DNA of 64,000 bases, from the NCBI GenBank assembly GCA_029261855.1, contig JAJDAN010000089.1, positions 186,001 to 250,000 of the forward strand, in the 5' to 3' direction. Below, piece after piece: positions 1 through 8,353 of this stretch. This DNA is from Deltaproteobacteria bacterium (lineage in GTDB: Bacteria > Myxococcota_A > UBA9160 > UBA4427). A model generated the notes under the pieces. The model was not told where the DNA came from, ran no database searches, and worked only from the letters and a program-made list of their open reading frames with translations. The translations under genes were made by a program, and so were the position numbers. Each line of letters opens with the position of its first letter. Position 1 is the stretch's first letter.

Positions 1-75
1 AGCGATTGCCGTCAGCGCGGCGAGCGCGAGCGACCCTTTCATCATCGTCTTCTTCATCGTCTTCGTCATCTTCAT
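1..75 (-). CDS. N-terminus of a secreted protein, cut by the window edge
   Basis: Reading leftward from an ATG at 75, 25 codons stay open to the first base of the window. They encode a lysine-rich n-region with repeated Met/Lys/Thr, followed by a run of small hydrophobic residues (SLALAALTAIA), which is a typical Sec signal peptide. The sequence AGGA lies five bases before this ATG and supports this start over the several later ATG codons. The mature protein lies outside the window, so no function can be given. The gene is divergent from the cti gene and shares its 99-base upstream region. Confidence 0.6.
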   Translation of the reverse strand, partial: MKMTKTMKKTMMKGSLALAALTAIA

Positions 76-174
76 CGCCTTCCTGGAAGTTCGGGCGGCG
101 CCCGTGCTTGTCAGTTTGCGCCGCGTGACGGAGAATCGCCAGACAATCGAGACGAACCGGGGAGTCGCCGCACC

Positions 175-2583
175 ATGCAGGGTCTGAACCGAATGCGCGA
201 AGTCCTGGGGCTCGTGCTCCTGGCAGCCGTGGCCGCAGGCTGCGCTCCCACGCCGGAGGAGCCGGTCGAACGGACCGTCGCAGCCGAGCAGACCTACTCC
301 TATACCCGGGATGTGCAGCCGATCTTCGAGACCAAGTGCATCGCCTGCCATGCCTGCTACGACTCGCCTTGTCAGCTGAACCTGACCTCTGCTGCGGGCC
401 TGAGCCGCGGTGCCGCCAAGTCGCAGGTCTACGACAGCTCGCGCCCCCTGGCGATGTCGCCCACGCGTCTCTTCGTCGACGCGCAGACGAACGCCGAGTG
501 GCGGCAGAAGGGCTTCTTTTCCGTCTTCAACGAGCGCGGCGGACCTCTCGGCGAGAACCTCCAGTACTCGCTGCTCTACGACATGATCGAGCTGGGTCGC
601 CAGCATCCGTTACCTGCGAACAGCGCCGTGCCCGACGACATCGCGTTCGGGCTCGGCCGCGAGAACGTGTGCCCGACCCCCGGTGAGTTCGAGAGCTACG
701 CGAAGGACAAGCCGCTCCAGGGCATGCCCCTCGCCATCACCGGGCTGAGCGACAAGGAGTACGAAACCCTCCGGCAGTGGATCCTCGAAGGTGGCGTCAT
801 CGACGGGCAGCCGACGCCGGCCGGTCCGGCCGAACGGGACCGCATTCGCGTATGGGAGGCCTTCTTCAATCACCCCGCAGCGAGAAATCGCCTGGTCGCG
901 CGCTACCTGTACGAGCACCTCTTTGCCGCCCATCTCTACTTCGACGACCTGAAGACGGGCAACTTCTTCGAGCTGGTCCGCTCGACGACGCCCCCCGGCG
1001 AGCCCGTCCAGGTCATCGCGACGGTGCGACCCAATGACGACCCGGGCCCGTCCTTCTATTACCGGTTGCGGAAGCTCGAGGAGACCATCGTCCACAAGAC
1101 CCACCTCCCCTACGCGCTGAGTGCCAGAAAGCGCGAGCGCTTCGAGGCTCTGTTCTTCGCAGGCGACTGGAAGGTCGACGCGCTGCCCGACTACTCGTCC
1201 GCGAACGCTCTCAACCCCTTCGTTGCGTTCGCAGCGATCCCCGCCCGCGCCCGCTACAGCTTCATGCTCGACAACGCGGACTACTTCGTTCGAACCTTCA
1301 TTCGTGGACCCGTCTGCGCGGGGCAGGTTGCGACCGACGTCATCGAAGACCGCTTCTTCGTCCTGTTCCAGGACCCGGACTCCGACTTGTCCGTCACCGA
1401 TGCAGGCTATCTGAAGCAGATCGAGCCCCTGATGATCCTCGTGCCGGGGACCGACGAGCGCGTCGTCGAGCTCGCGGCCGACTGGGAGACGCGCAAGCAC
1501 GCGCGGAACGACTACATCCGGCTCCGCGGGCAGGCCTATCGCGCGAAGCAACCCGGCGGTCCGTCCCTCGGCGACATCTGGGACGGCGACCGCACGAACC
1601 CGAGCGCGGCGCTGACCGTCTTCCGGAACTACGACAACGCCACCGTGAAGGAGGGCCTCGTCGGCGCGGTTCCGGAGACGCTCTGGGTGATGGACTACCC
1701 GATCCTCGAGCGCACCTACTACCTGCTGGTCGCCAACTTCGACGTATTCGGCAGCGTGGCCAGCCAGCTCGAGACGCGCTTCTACTTCGACCTGCTGCGC
1801 TCCGGTGGCGAGAACAACTTCCTGCACTTCATGCCGCCGGGCTCCCGCGCGACGCTCCGCGACTCGTGGTACCGGGGCGTACGAGCAGAGCACAAGCTCC
1901 ACACGGACTACGTGATCGTGAACGAAGACCTGCCCGTGCAGATCGAGTATCACACGCCACACCCGAAGTCCGAGTTCGTCACTTTCGTCTCGGAATACCT
2001 GGGGCCCGTCGCCGGTCCGCCCGACGTCCTCAATCGCTGCGCGAAGCCGCCCTGCCGCCGGGTCGGCGCGAGTCCCGTCGAGCAACAGGTCGAGGCACAG
2101 CTGCAGACCATCGCCGCGCGACCGGCGTTCGACGAAGGGATGGGGTTCGTCGACTTCATGCCGGACATCGCCTTCCTGCGCGTGCGCACCGCGAGTCCGG
2201 CGCAGGATCTCGCCTATACGCTCGTGCGTGACAAGGCGCACACCAGCGTCGCCTTCCTTTTCCAGGAAGAGAAGCGACGGGAACCCGAGAAGGACAACCT
2301 GACCGTCTACCGGGGGCTGCTCGGGAGCTACCCGAACTTCATCTTCGACGTCCCCGCCGAGAAGATGGGGGACTTCACCGAAGGACTCCGCGCGGCCCGC
2401 ACGCGCGAACAGTTCACCGACTTCGTCTCACGCTTCGGCGTGACCCGCACGCACCCGGGCATCTGGGAACAGTTCGCCTGGTTCGTCGACTACGGACGCC
2501 GCGCAGACCCCATCCAGGCCGGCATCTACGACCTCAACCGCTACAAGAAGGTCGCGGACCTGATGGCCGACGAGACCCCCTAG
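175..2583 (+). CDS. cti: Fatty acid cis/trans isomerase (Cti), lipoprotein form
   Basis: Cti converts cis-unsaturated acyl chains of membrane phospholipids to trans in place, from the periplasmic side, which quickly stiffens the membrane under solvent or heat stress. The 802-residue protein starts with a hydrophobic signal ending in a lipobox-like AAGC (Cys23), so it is probably anchored as a lipoprotein. The family haem c motif CIACH occupies residues 55-59 and is followed by the characteristic Cys-Tyr-Asp-x-Pro-Cys-Gln segment. Length is close to the usual 750-780 residues. An ATG at 193 is an alternative start; the signal peptide is compatible with either. The next gene is convergent, so cti appears to be monocistronic. 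Confidence 0.93.
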   Translation: MQGLNRMREVLGLVLLAAVAAGCAPTPEEPVERTVAAEQTYSYTRDVQPIFETKCIACHACYDSPCQLNLTSAAGLSRGAAKSQVYDSSRPLAMSPTRLFVDAQTNAEWRQKGFFSVFNERGGPLGENLQYSLLYDMIELGRQHPLPANSAVPDDIAFGLGRENVCPTPGEFESYAKDKPLQGMPLAITGLSDKEYETLRQWILEGGVIDGQPTPAGPAERDRIRVWEAFFNHPAARNRLVARYLYEHLFAAHLYFDDLKTGNFFELVRSTTPPGEPVQVIATVRPNDDPGPSFYYRLRKLEETIVHKTHLPYALSARKRERFEALFFAGDWKVDALPDYSSANALNPFVAFAAIPARARYSFMLDNADYFVRTFIRGPVCAGQVATDVIEDRFFVLFQDPDSDLSVTDAGYLKQIEPLMILVPGTDERVVELAADWETRKHARNDYIRLRGQAYRAKQPGGPSLGDIWDGDRTNPSAALTVFRNYDNATVKEGLVGAVPETLWVMDYPILERTYYLLVANFDVFGSVASQLETRFYFDLLRSGGENNFLHFMPPGSRATLRDSWYRGVRAEHKLHTDYVIVNEDLPVQIEYHTPHPKSEFVTFVSEYLGPVAGPPDVLNRCAKPPCRRVGASPVEQQVEAQLQTIAARPAFDEGMGFVDFMPDIAFLRVRTASPAQDLAYTLVRDKAHTSVAFLFQEEKRREPEKDNLTVYRGLLGSYPNFIFDVPAEKMGDFTEGLRAARTREQFTDFVSRFGVTRTHPGIWEQFAWFVDYGRRADPIQAGIYDLNRYKKVADLMADETP

Positions 2584-2597
2584 GATCGTCTCCCGGG

Positions 2598-3137
2598 TCA
2601 GTCCCCGTCGACGTCGGAGAACGACAGGTCGATGCGATCGCCGGCTGTCGTCTGACAACGGCCCGTCCCGCCCCCGAGCAGGCCGTCCGACGGGCGCTCG
2701 AGTTGCAGCTGGCAGCGCATCCGGTCGCCGCGATTGCCCTGCAGGCTCGCCACGACCTTGCCCGTGTAGAAGTGGGCAAAGGCACCGAACGAGATCCCGA
2801 CCTCGTGCCAGGTGCCGTCCGGCCCCCCTTCCCAGGCCGTCCATTCGGGGCTCGACATGCCGTCGTAGACCTCGGTGACGAGCTTGCCTTCGGTCGAGGC
2901 CTCGACGAGCACGTAGGGTCCCGAGTAGTGCTCACCGCCCTTGCCCAGGGTCGTGAAGAGCCCGCCGTGGGTCTCGCCCAGGGCCTCGAAGCTGAACGGC
3001 ACCATCTCGCTGCCCCCGTCCTTCGCGGTCCAACGCGCCTCCATCATGCCGCGCTGGGGAGGCGATTGGCAGGCGAGCAGCGTGAGACCCCAGGACAGGA
3101 CGAGCAGGAACGACGAACACTTCACGGCGATTCTCAT
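2598..3137 (-). CDS. Putative lipoprotein of unknown function
   Basis: This 179-residue protein has a signal peptide ending in LLAC (Cys23), a good lipobox, so it is expected to be membrane-anchored on the periplasmic side. The mature part is rich in Gly, Glu and aromatic residues and looks like a compact beta-sheet domain. I do not recognise the family. The ATG at 3137 is chosen because GAGAGGA lies just upstream and because the signal peptide begins there; the open frame continues much further upstream only as a high-GC shadow. It converges on cti and is divergent from the gene at 3243. Confidence 0.7.
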   Translation of the reverse strand: MRIAVKCSSFLLVLSWGLTLLACQSPPQRGMMEARWTAKDGGSEMVPFSFEALGETHGGLFTTLGKGGEHYSGPYVLVEASTEGKLVTEVYDGMSSPEWTAWEGGPDGTWHEVGISFGAFAHFYTGKVVASLQGNRGDRMRCQLQLERPSDGLLGGGTGRCQTTAGDRIDLSFSDVDGD

Positions 3138-3208
3138 GAGAAGGGGATCCTCTCTTCCAAGGACAGCCGGAACCTTACCGATCTCCCAGCCAGAAAGACC
3201 ACCCGCTT

Positions 3209-3235
3209 TTGACGGACCGCGCACTCCCCTATCGT
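3209..3235 (+). promoter_or_regulatory. Candidate promoter placing a leaderless start at 3243
   Basis: TTGACG (3209-3214) and TATCGT (3230-3235) are 15 bases apart and resemble a sigma-70 promoter. Only seven bases separate the -10-like box from the GTG start at 3243, and no Shine-Dalgarno sequence fits in between, so the transcript may begin at the start codon. The spacer is shorter than the ideal 17. Confidence 0.35.
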
Positions 3236-3242
3236 CGGGCCT

Positions 3243-4193
3243 GTGAAATACCTGGCCGCGTTCCTCGTGCTGATCTTCGCCGTGATGGCGTGGCAGCACT
3301 TGCGCTACCTGAAGGCGCGACGCGAGATCGTGCAGGACACCCAGCCGCTGCTGTACTCGTCGTCCACCTTCCACGTCCTGACTTTCTTGGACCTGGACGA
3401 CGCTTCTTTGCAGCCAGAGGGCCGGGAGGGCCCCGAGGTCGCAGGCGAGCTGATCCCCAGGACCCGCGATCTCGTTCGCGCGATCACCTCTGCCGGTGGA
3501 CAGCTGGTCTACGCGGGGCAAGCCGCCTTCACGCGGTCCTCGGAACAGATCGGGCCCCGCGACTGGGACGCGGCGCTGCTCGTGCAGTACCCGTCTCGAG
3601 ACGCCTACGACACCGCCGCTCGCAGCGACGGCGTCCGGGACGCGCTCGGCGCGTTCTCCCGAAGCTACTCCCACGGCATGCAGCGTTCCGCGCCGGCGAA
3701 CCTGCTGCTGCCCCAGGCCCTGCTCGGCCTGCGGATCGTCGACATCGTGCAGGGCAACTGGAACCTCGAAGAGCTGACGCCGATCGCGCTGCCGGAAGGG
3801 CCCGAAGCCGCCGCCGGTCGCGCCCAGCTCGCAGCCATCGTCGCCGGGCTGAAGCGGCTCGAGCCGGTGAACGGCGAAGCCCTCGTGGTCTTCAACCTGA
3901 TCCGACCGGGAAACGCCGCCCAGGAGGCGGCCAACCAGTCCTACGGTCTGAAGATGATCAAGCGCATGGCCGCCGGCGGCCACGGGCCCATGCACGTCGG
4001 CAAGGCCGTGACCCTCGAAGGCGACGCCGACTTCGACCAGGCCATCATCGTCTACTACCCCGGACCGGGCTACTTCGCGAAGCTGCTACAGAGCCGATTC
4101 TTCCAGGGAATCATCGGCGACAAGCAACTGAGCGACACGCAGGCTGTCCCCACGGTCCCGATCCGATTGCAGCTTCGACTGGGAGAGAACTGA
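3243..4193 (+). CDS. Membrane-anchored protein with two ferredoxin-fold-like halves
   Basis: The 316-residue product starts with an N-terminal hydrophobic segment (residues 1-17) that could be a signal anchor. The rest appears as two similar halves, roughly 40-165 and 175-310. Each contains a pattern of the type found in DUF1330-like dimeric alpha/beta-barrel proteins: a hydrophobic strand, a VYAGQA or MHVGKA-like segment, then D-x-A-x-(I/L)-V-x-Y-P followed by a helix. This suggests an intramolecular dimer. No catalytic residues are evident and the substrate is unknown. Start is GTG; its stop overlaps the ATG of the next gene by one base, so the two are co-transcribed. Confidence 0.7.
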   Translation: MKYLAAFLVLIFAVMAWQHLRYLKARREIVQDTQPLLYSSSTFHVLTFLDLDDASLQPEGREGPEVAGELIPRTRDLVRAITSAGGQLVYAGQAAFTRSSEQIGPRDWDAALLVQYPSRDAYDTAARSDGVRDALGAFSRSYSHGMQRSAPANLLLPQALLGLRIVDIVQGNWNLEELTPIALPEGPEAAAGRAQLAAIVAGLKRLEPVNGEALVVFNLIRPGNAAQEAANQSYGLKMIKRMAAGGHGPMHVGKAVTLEGDADFDQAIIVYYPGPGYFAKLLQSRFFQGIIGDKQLSDTQAVPTVPIRLQLRLGEN

Positions 4194-4852
4194 TGCGAGC
4201 CACCTGCGTAGCGACACTCACGATCCTGGCTGTGATCTCGTCAGCCGGTGCCGGCCAGGCGCAGGACCTCTCGAAGATGTGCGAGACGGCCCGCAACGTC
4301 CAGGTCGGTCAATGGGCGGAATACCAGATGACCGGAAGCAACGAAGGCGAGTCCGCCCGCATGCGAATCGCCATCATTGGTACCAAGGACATCGCCGGAA
4401 AGAAGGCGTACTGGATCGAGATCAAGATGAAGGCCGACGAAGGCAACGTGATCACCCAGGTGCTGACCGGCGGCTACCCGTTCGAGACGGCCCAGATCCA
4501 CGAGATGATCGTCAAGGCCGGCGACCAACCTGCCATGAAGATGCCCAGTCAGGCGGTTGCGATGATGCGCAATCGCATCGCGGGGACCCCGTCCCTGGGC
4601 GCCGCCGACAAGTGCGACCAGGCGAAGGTCGTGGGATTCGAATCGGTCACGGTCCCCGCCGGCACGTTTCGCGCCGTGCACCTGAAGCCAGCCGACGTCA
4701 AGGCGGACGTGTGGGCCCTCGCCGAGATCCCCTTCGGGCTGATCAAGAGCAAGAGCCCTGAAGGTGAAGTCGTGCTGGTCAAGCAGGGCAAGGGAGCCAA
4801 GTCGTCGATTACCGAGAAGCCGCTCTCGATCCCCGGGATGGGCGGCTTCTGA
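4193..4852 (+). CDS. Secreted protein of unknown function
   Basis: The 219-residue protein carries a clear Sec signal peptide with a likely cleavage site near residue 23 (AGA-GQA). The mature domain opens with a Cys-containing segment and GQWAEYQMTG, a pattern seen in exported beta-sheet proteins of unknown role. It has about two Cys in the mature part. It shares one base (TGATG) with the upstream gene at 3243, so the two proteins are probably made together and may act in the same periplasmic process. No family is recognised. Confidence 0.7.
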   Translation: MRATCVATLTILAVISSAGAGQAQDLSKMCETARNVQVGQWAEYQMTGSNEGESARMRIAIIGTKDIAGKKAYWIEIKMKADEGNVITQVLTGGYPFETAQIHEMIVKAGDQPAMKMPSQAVAMMRNRIAGTPSLGAADKCDQAKVVGFESVTVPAGTFRAVHLKPADVKADVWALAEIPFGLIKSKSPEGEVVLVKQGKGAKSSITEKPLSIPGMGGF

Positions 4853-4862
4853 TCAGGGCACG

Positions 4863-7361
4863 CTAGCGGCGCCCGCCGCCGCGTCCCCCGAAGCCACCGC
4901 CTCCGAAGCGCCCGCCGAAGCCGCCGCCGCCGAAGCCACCGCCACGACCACCGAAGCCACCACCGTCACCACCACCGAAGCCGCCTCGACTACCGAAGCC
5001 GCCTTGGCCACCAAAGCCGCCGCCGTTCATTCGGCTCTGTCCCTGGCTCCGCGCCTGTTGCTCACGGTTGGCCCAGTCGTTGTTGCCCGATGCGTCCTGC
5101 CAACCGCCGCCGGCGCCCTGACTCTGCCAGCCGCCGCTGCCGTCGCCGCGATAGACGTTGCCGTCGGCACCCGCGTAATGGTCGCCGCCACCGCCTCCGC
5201 TGCTGTAGGTGTTCGTCTGGCCGGTGCGCGCGTTGTCTACGGTGGTCGAGCGGTCGACGGACGGGCCGCCCGGTCCGTCGCTGGCGTCCACACTGCGACT
5301 GACCGAGCTGCCACCCGGGCCCTGGGCGGACATGTTCGAGTCGTAGTTTCGCTGGCCGGTCTGGGCGTCGTAGCTGCCTTGTCGGGAAACGTTGCCCGTC
5401 GTGCCCCCTGCTGTATCGAAGGAGCGGTGGTATCCCCGCTCCGCCTGCCCGGTGTAGGGGTTCACGCTGCGGTTCGTGTTGTAGGTCCCCGTCGTCCCCG
5501 TGCGGTTGTTGGTGTACGAGCCCTTCGACTTCTCTCCCATGGTGCCCGACGGGTCCGAGTACCAGGTCCTCGTCCCGGACGTAACCGTGTTGCCCCAGTG
5601 GCCGTAGACGTTCGCGCTCGCCGAAGCGCAGCAACCATACCCGTGGTAGTACGACGTGTAATAGATGGGCGCACCCCAGGAATCCACCATCGCAGCGGTC
5701 GTGAGCCCCATCGCGAAACCATACGACCAGCCTACTGCTGGGTTGTAGACGGGCTGGGCCATGACGTCCCAGGTCGGCGGCGCGGCGTAGTAGACCTCTC
5801 CGACCCACGGCTGATAGTCGTAACCCGTGCCGTAGACGACCACACCGTCCGACGCGACCACGGTGCCCAGATAGCCGGGCGTGTACCCGATGTCGACCAC
5901 CTCGACGTTCGCGTCGTAGATCCGCACGTAGGTCACATAGTGCAGGGGTGAGCTCGGCGGGATGGTATAGATCACGTCCGGCACCCGGGTCGCGATCACC
6001 CAGGGACCGTTCGCCGACGGTGCGACGAACCAGACGCCAGCCTGCAGCGCGTACCACGAATTCTCACTGACGCGGATGGTGGGTGCTTCGGCGTTGATCA
6101 CCTGCTGCAGCTTCGTCCCAGGGATGGCGTCGAGCTGCGGCTTGCCGTCATAGCTGGCGGTATAGGCCGGGCCCTCGACGAGCGAGACCACCGCCGTCTG
6201 CGGGATCGAGTTCGCGATCAGTGCTTCCTGCGCCTGGGTCGTACCGGCGACGGAAGCCAGCACCAGCCCCGCCGGCGAGCCCGGCGGGATCTTCTTGAAA
6301 TCGCCGGGGAGCTTCGTGCTCGAGACGTAGCGCCACGGGCCGTCCAGGGAGGCCGACGTGTACCAGCGTCCCGCCAGCAGCACGTAGTAGGCATTGTCTC
6401 GGGTGTCGACGATCACATCGGCGGTGGTGTTGCTGGCCCACAGCAGGCTCGTCGAATCGATGGGCTCGAGATTCGGTTGCCCCTTGAAGACGATCAGCTC
6501 GGCTGGCTTCTCGCTGACGAAGATCTTCGGGGCGCCCTTGGCGAGGGACGGCGGAGGCTTCGTCTTGCCCCCGGTGACGAGGTCGACCTTCCCCTTCTTC
6601 TCTAGATCCCGCACGACGGCGTCCAGGTCACCCGGCGTGTCCGCCGAAACCTTCCACGGCCCCTCGAGACCCGTGGCCACGAGCCAACCGTCGTAGACGT
6701 GCAGGTAGGAGGTGTCGCTCTTCTTCTTGCGCAGGATCGCCGCGCGCGTGTTGAGGACACGCTCGAAGTCGGTGCCGTGGACGTGCCGCCAGACCGGCGC
6801 ACCGGCAATCGGGATGAGAACGGCGGGCGTGTCGCTCACGAAGATCCGCGGAGGGTCGTTGCGCACCGCGAGGCCGCGACCCGTGCCCGCATTCGCCGCG
6901 GAGAGCGACGCCTCGAGGCGGTCGAGGGCGATCGTCTGGACCGTCGATCGCAGCTGCGCCTCGATCTCTCCAGTGAGCGCCGCGCCCTTGTCGGGCAGGG
7001 TCGGGAAGTTGCTGCGGGTCAGGTCGAAGTCGGTGAGGGTCACCGTGCGAGTCGAACGATCCACCTGGGTGCGTGCCGTCCCCCAGACCACACCGAAGAT
7101 CTCGTCCTTCGCGCCCGCCGCCTTCGATGCGACGGCCGTCCGGAAGCTCAGCTTGTTGTCCTTCCAGCTCTCGACCTGGGGCTGGTAGACCGTGACCTTC
7201 GCCTCGGCCTTCGCGCTCGTGAGGCTCAGATGGCGAGGCCAGGGGTCGGGATTCGCGGGGGCCGGCGCCGCAGAACCCTCTGCCCCGGCCAGGCCGGGCG
7301 CCCCCGCGAAGAGCAACACGGTCAGTAGAGCGACGATCGACCCTTCATCGCGCAAACACAT
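4863..7361 (-). CDS. Large exported protein with three internal repeats and a glycine-rich tail
   Basis: The 832-residue product has an N-terminal signal peptide (cleavage near AGA-EGS). Residues about 170-480 hold three related units of roughly 85 residues. Each begins with P-(R/K/T)-I-x-VS-(D/E) and ends in an aromatic-x-x-x-G-x-W-x-x-A-x-x-x-x-GPW pattern. A Tyr/Gly/Ser-rich region follows, then a C-terminal tail of FGG and GGGFGG repeats ending GGRR. Proteins with this layout are often labelled carbohydrate-binding family V/XII, but the label rests on weak similarity. It could be a cell-surface or matrix protein. It converges on the gene at 4193 and follows the hairpin after the FKBP gene. 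Confidence 0.75.
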   Translation of the reverse strand: MCLRDEGSIVALLTVLLFAGAPGLAGAEGSAAPAPANPDPWPRHLSLTSAKAEAKVTVYQPQVESWKDNKLSFRTAVASKAAGAKDEIFGVVWGTARTQVDRSTRTVTLTDFDLTRSNFPTLPDKGAALTGEIEAQLRSTVQTIALDRLEASLSAANAGTGRGLAVRNDPPRIFVSDTPAVLIPIAGAPVWRHVHGTDFERVLNTRAAILRKKKSDTSYLHVYDGWLVATGLEGPWKVSADTPGDLDAVVRDLEKKGKVDLVTGGKTKPPPSLAKGAPKIFVSEKPAELIVFKGQPNLEPIDSTSLLWASNTTADVIVDTRDNAYYVLLAGRWYTSASLDGPWRYVSSTKLPGDFKKIPPGSPAGLVLASVAGTTQAQEALIANSIPQTAVVSLVEGPAYTASYDGKPQLDAIPGTKLQQVINAEAPTIRVSENSWYALQAGVWFVAPSANGPWVIATRVPDVIYTIPPSSPLHYVTYVRIYDANVEVVDIGYTPGYLGTVVASDGVVVYGTGYDYQPWVGEVYYAAPPTWDVMAQPVYNPAVGWSYGFAMGLTTAAMVDSWGAPIYYTSYYHGYGCCASASANVYGHWGNTVTSGTRTWYSDPSGTMGEKSKGSYTNNRTGTTGTYNTNRSVNPYTGQAERGYHRSFDTAGGTTGNVSRQGSYDAQTGQRNYDSNMSAQGPGGSSVSRSVDASDGPGGPSVDRSTTVDNARTGQTNTYSSGGGGGDHYAGADGNVYRGDGSGGWQSQGAGGGWQDASGNNDWANREQQARSQGQSRMNGGGFGGQGGFGSRGGFGGGDGGGFGGRGGGFGGGGFGGRFGGGGFGGRGGGRR
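4866..5032 (-). repeat. Glycine-codon repeat in the tail of the 832-residue protein
   Basis: On the plus strand this stretch is made of near-repeats of CCACCGAAGCC and CCGCCGAAG. They encode the FGG / GGGFGG tail on the minus strand. Such tracts are prone to slippage and length change. Confidence 0.7.
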
Positions 7362-7443
7362 ACCACCCCCCGGCCCGGATTCATTCGGGCGCTGGAGATG
7401 GTGCCAGCGCGGCGGTCGACCGCCAAGTGGCAGAGCCCCACTG

Positions 7444-7484
7444 ACTCGCCTGGGCCTCCGATGATGCTGGAGACCCAGGCGAGT
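7444..7484 (-). terminator. Strong hairpin downstream of the FKBP gene
   Basis: Arms of 11 bases (ACTCGCCTGGG at 7444-7454 and its complement at 7474-7484) are extended after one mismatch by four more pairs (7456-7459 with 7469-7472) around a nine-base loop. It lies 33 bases after the FKBP stop codon. No T-run follows on the minus strand, so it may be a transcript-stabilising 3' end or a Rho-assisted terminator and not a classical intrinsic one. Confidence 0.5.
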
Positions 7485-7516
7485 TCCTCGCGGGGCGACT
7501 CAGGACTTCGCGGGTC

Positions 7517-8257
7517 TCAGCTGATCTCGACCAGCTCGATCTCGAAGACGAGGGTCGAGCCCGGTGCGATGAACGGGCCGGCGCCCTGCTCGCCGTACGC
7601 GAGGTCGGGCGGAATCACCAGCTGCCACTTCGACCCGGCCGGCATCCGCTTGAGCGCCTCCGACCAGCCCGGGATGACCCGGTCGATCTCGACCCGCACC
7701 GGATCGCCGCCGTAGCTGCTGTCGAACTCGGTGCCGTCCACGAAGCTTCCGCGGTAGTGCACGGTGGCGACAGCCCCCGGTCCAGCGACTTCGCCCTGGC
7801 CCGGCTCGATCACCTTGTACTGCAGGCCGCTGTCCAGGGTGACGACGTCGCCTTGCTTGGCGAAATCCGCCCGGAACGAGCTTCCGACCGCCTCGTTCTG
7901 CTGCGCGAGCTCTCGCGCCGCAGCCGCGGCCGCCGCGTGTTCGCGTGCCTGGCGCTTCTCGAGAACAGCCCCGATCTCCTCGACATCGAGGCGCGACTGC
8001 CCGGCGAAACCTTCGTTCAAGCCTTCGAGGAAGGCAGCCGCGTCCACGCCCGCGACGTCCCGCTGGAGCTGCTGGCCGATCATGCTGCCGATGCCGTAGG
8101 ACTCCCGGGCCTCTTCGCTCGCGAAAGACGCCGCGTCGTGGGTCTCTGTCTCCCGGGTGTTCGCCTCTTGGGTCCTCGCCTCTTGGGTCCTCGCGTAGGC
8201 GAAGCCCGCCATCGTCAGCGCGGCGACCGTCCCGATTGCTACGAAGCTCTTCTGCAT
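7517..8257 (-). CDS. Periplasmic FKBP-type peptidyl-prolyl cis-trans isomerase (Mip/FkpA-like)
   Basis: The 246-residue enzyme catalyses proline isomerisation during folding of exported proteins and may also act as a chaperone. It has a signal peptide (about residues 1-22), an N-terminal helical dimerisation region with an Ala-rich helix (about 45-125) and a C-terminal FKBP domain (about 145-246). The domain carries family hallmarks such as VHYRG, the VIPGW loop and IPPDLAYGEQG. Length matches Mip/FkpA proteins. It follows the histidine kinase gene by 101 bases. Its leader contains a structured element that pairs with the Shine-Dalgarno sequence GGGAG, and a 30-base palindrome further upstream, so post-transcriptional as well as transcriptional control is likely. 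Confidence 0.93.
   Translation of the reverse strand: MQKSFVAIGTVAALTMAGFAYARTQEARTQEANTRETETHDAASFASEEARESYGIGSMIGQQLQRDVAGVDAAAFLEGLNEGFAGQSRLDVEEIGAVLEKRQAREHAAAAAAARELAQQNEAVGSSFRADFAKQGDVVTLDSGLQYKVIEPGQGEVAGPGAVATVHYRGSFVDGTEFDSSYGGDPVRVEIDRVIPGWSEALKRMPAGSKWQLVIPPDLAYGEQGAGPFIAPGSTLVFEIELVEIS
8161..8190 (-). repeat. 15-base tandem repeat within the FKBP gene
   Basis: TCGCCTCTTGGGTCC occurs twice in tandem (8161-8175 and 8176-8190), with a decayed third unit beside it. It encodes repeated Ala-Arg-Thr-Gln-Glu just after the signal peptide. The repeat keeps the frame, so copy number could change without disrupting the gene. Confidence 0.8.
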
Positions 8258-8259
8258 TG

Positions 8260-8326
8260 CTCTTCTCCCTTGTCATTCGGAACCGTCCGAAATCGTCTTC
8301 GGAGGTCGTCTCCGATGGGAGAAGAG
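8260..8326 (-). promoter_or_regulatory. Structured 5' leader of the FKBP gene that can bury the ribosome binding site
   Basis: A perfect 10-base stem joins CTCTTCTCCC (plus-strand 8260-8269, which is the minus-strand Shine-Dalgarno GGGAGAAGAG) to its complement at 8317-8326. Inside it are two perfect six-base hairpins: 8299-8304 with 8310-8315 (five-base loop), and 8276-8281 with 8286-8291 (four-base loop). Together they make a compact three-way junction ending two bases before the ATG. The layout is that of an RNA thermometer or riboswitch expression platform. The pairing is seen directly; function is inferred. Confidence 0.6.
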
Positions 8327-8353
8327 TGCGTCGCGAAGGTGGCCTCAGGGCTT

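Noticed and set aside
610-2241. 543-codon open frame on the minus strand across cti
   Set aside because: It is antisense to a well-recognised gene and has the Arg/Val/Gly-rich composition of high-G+C shadow frames, with no domain or ribosome binding site.
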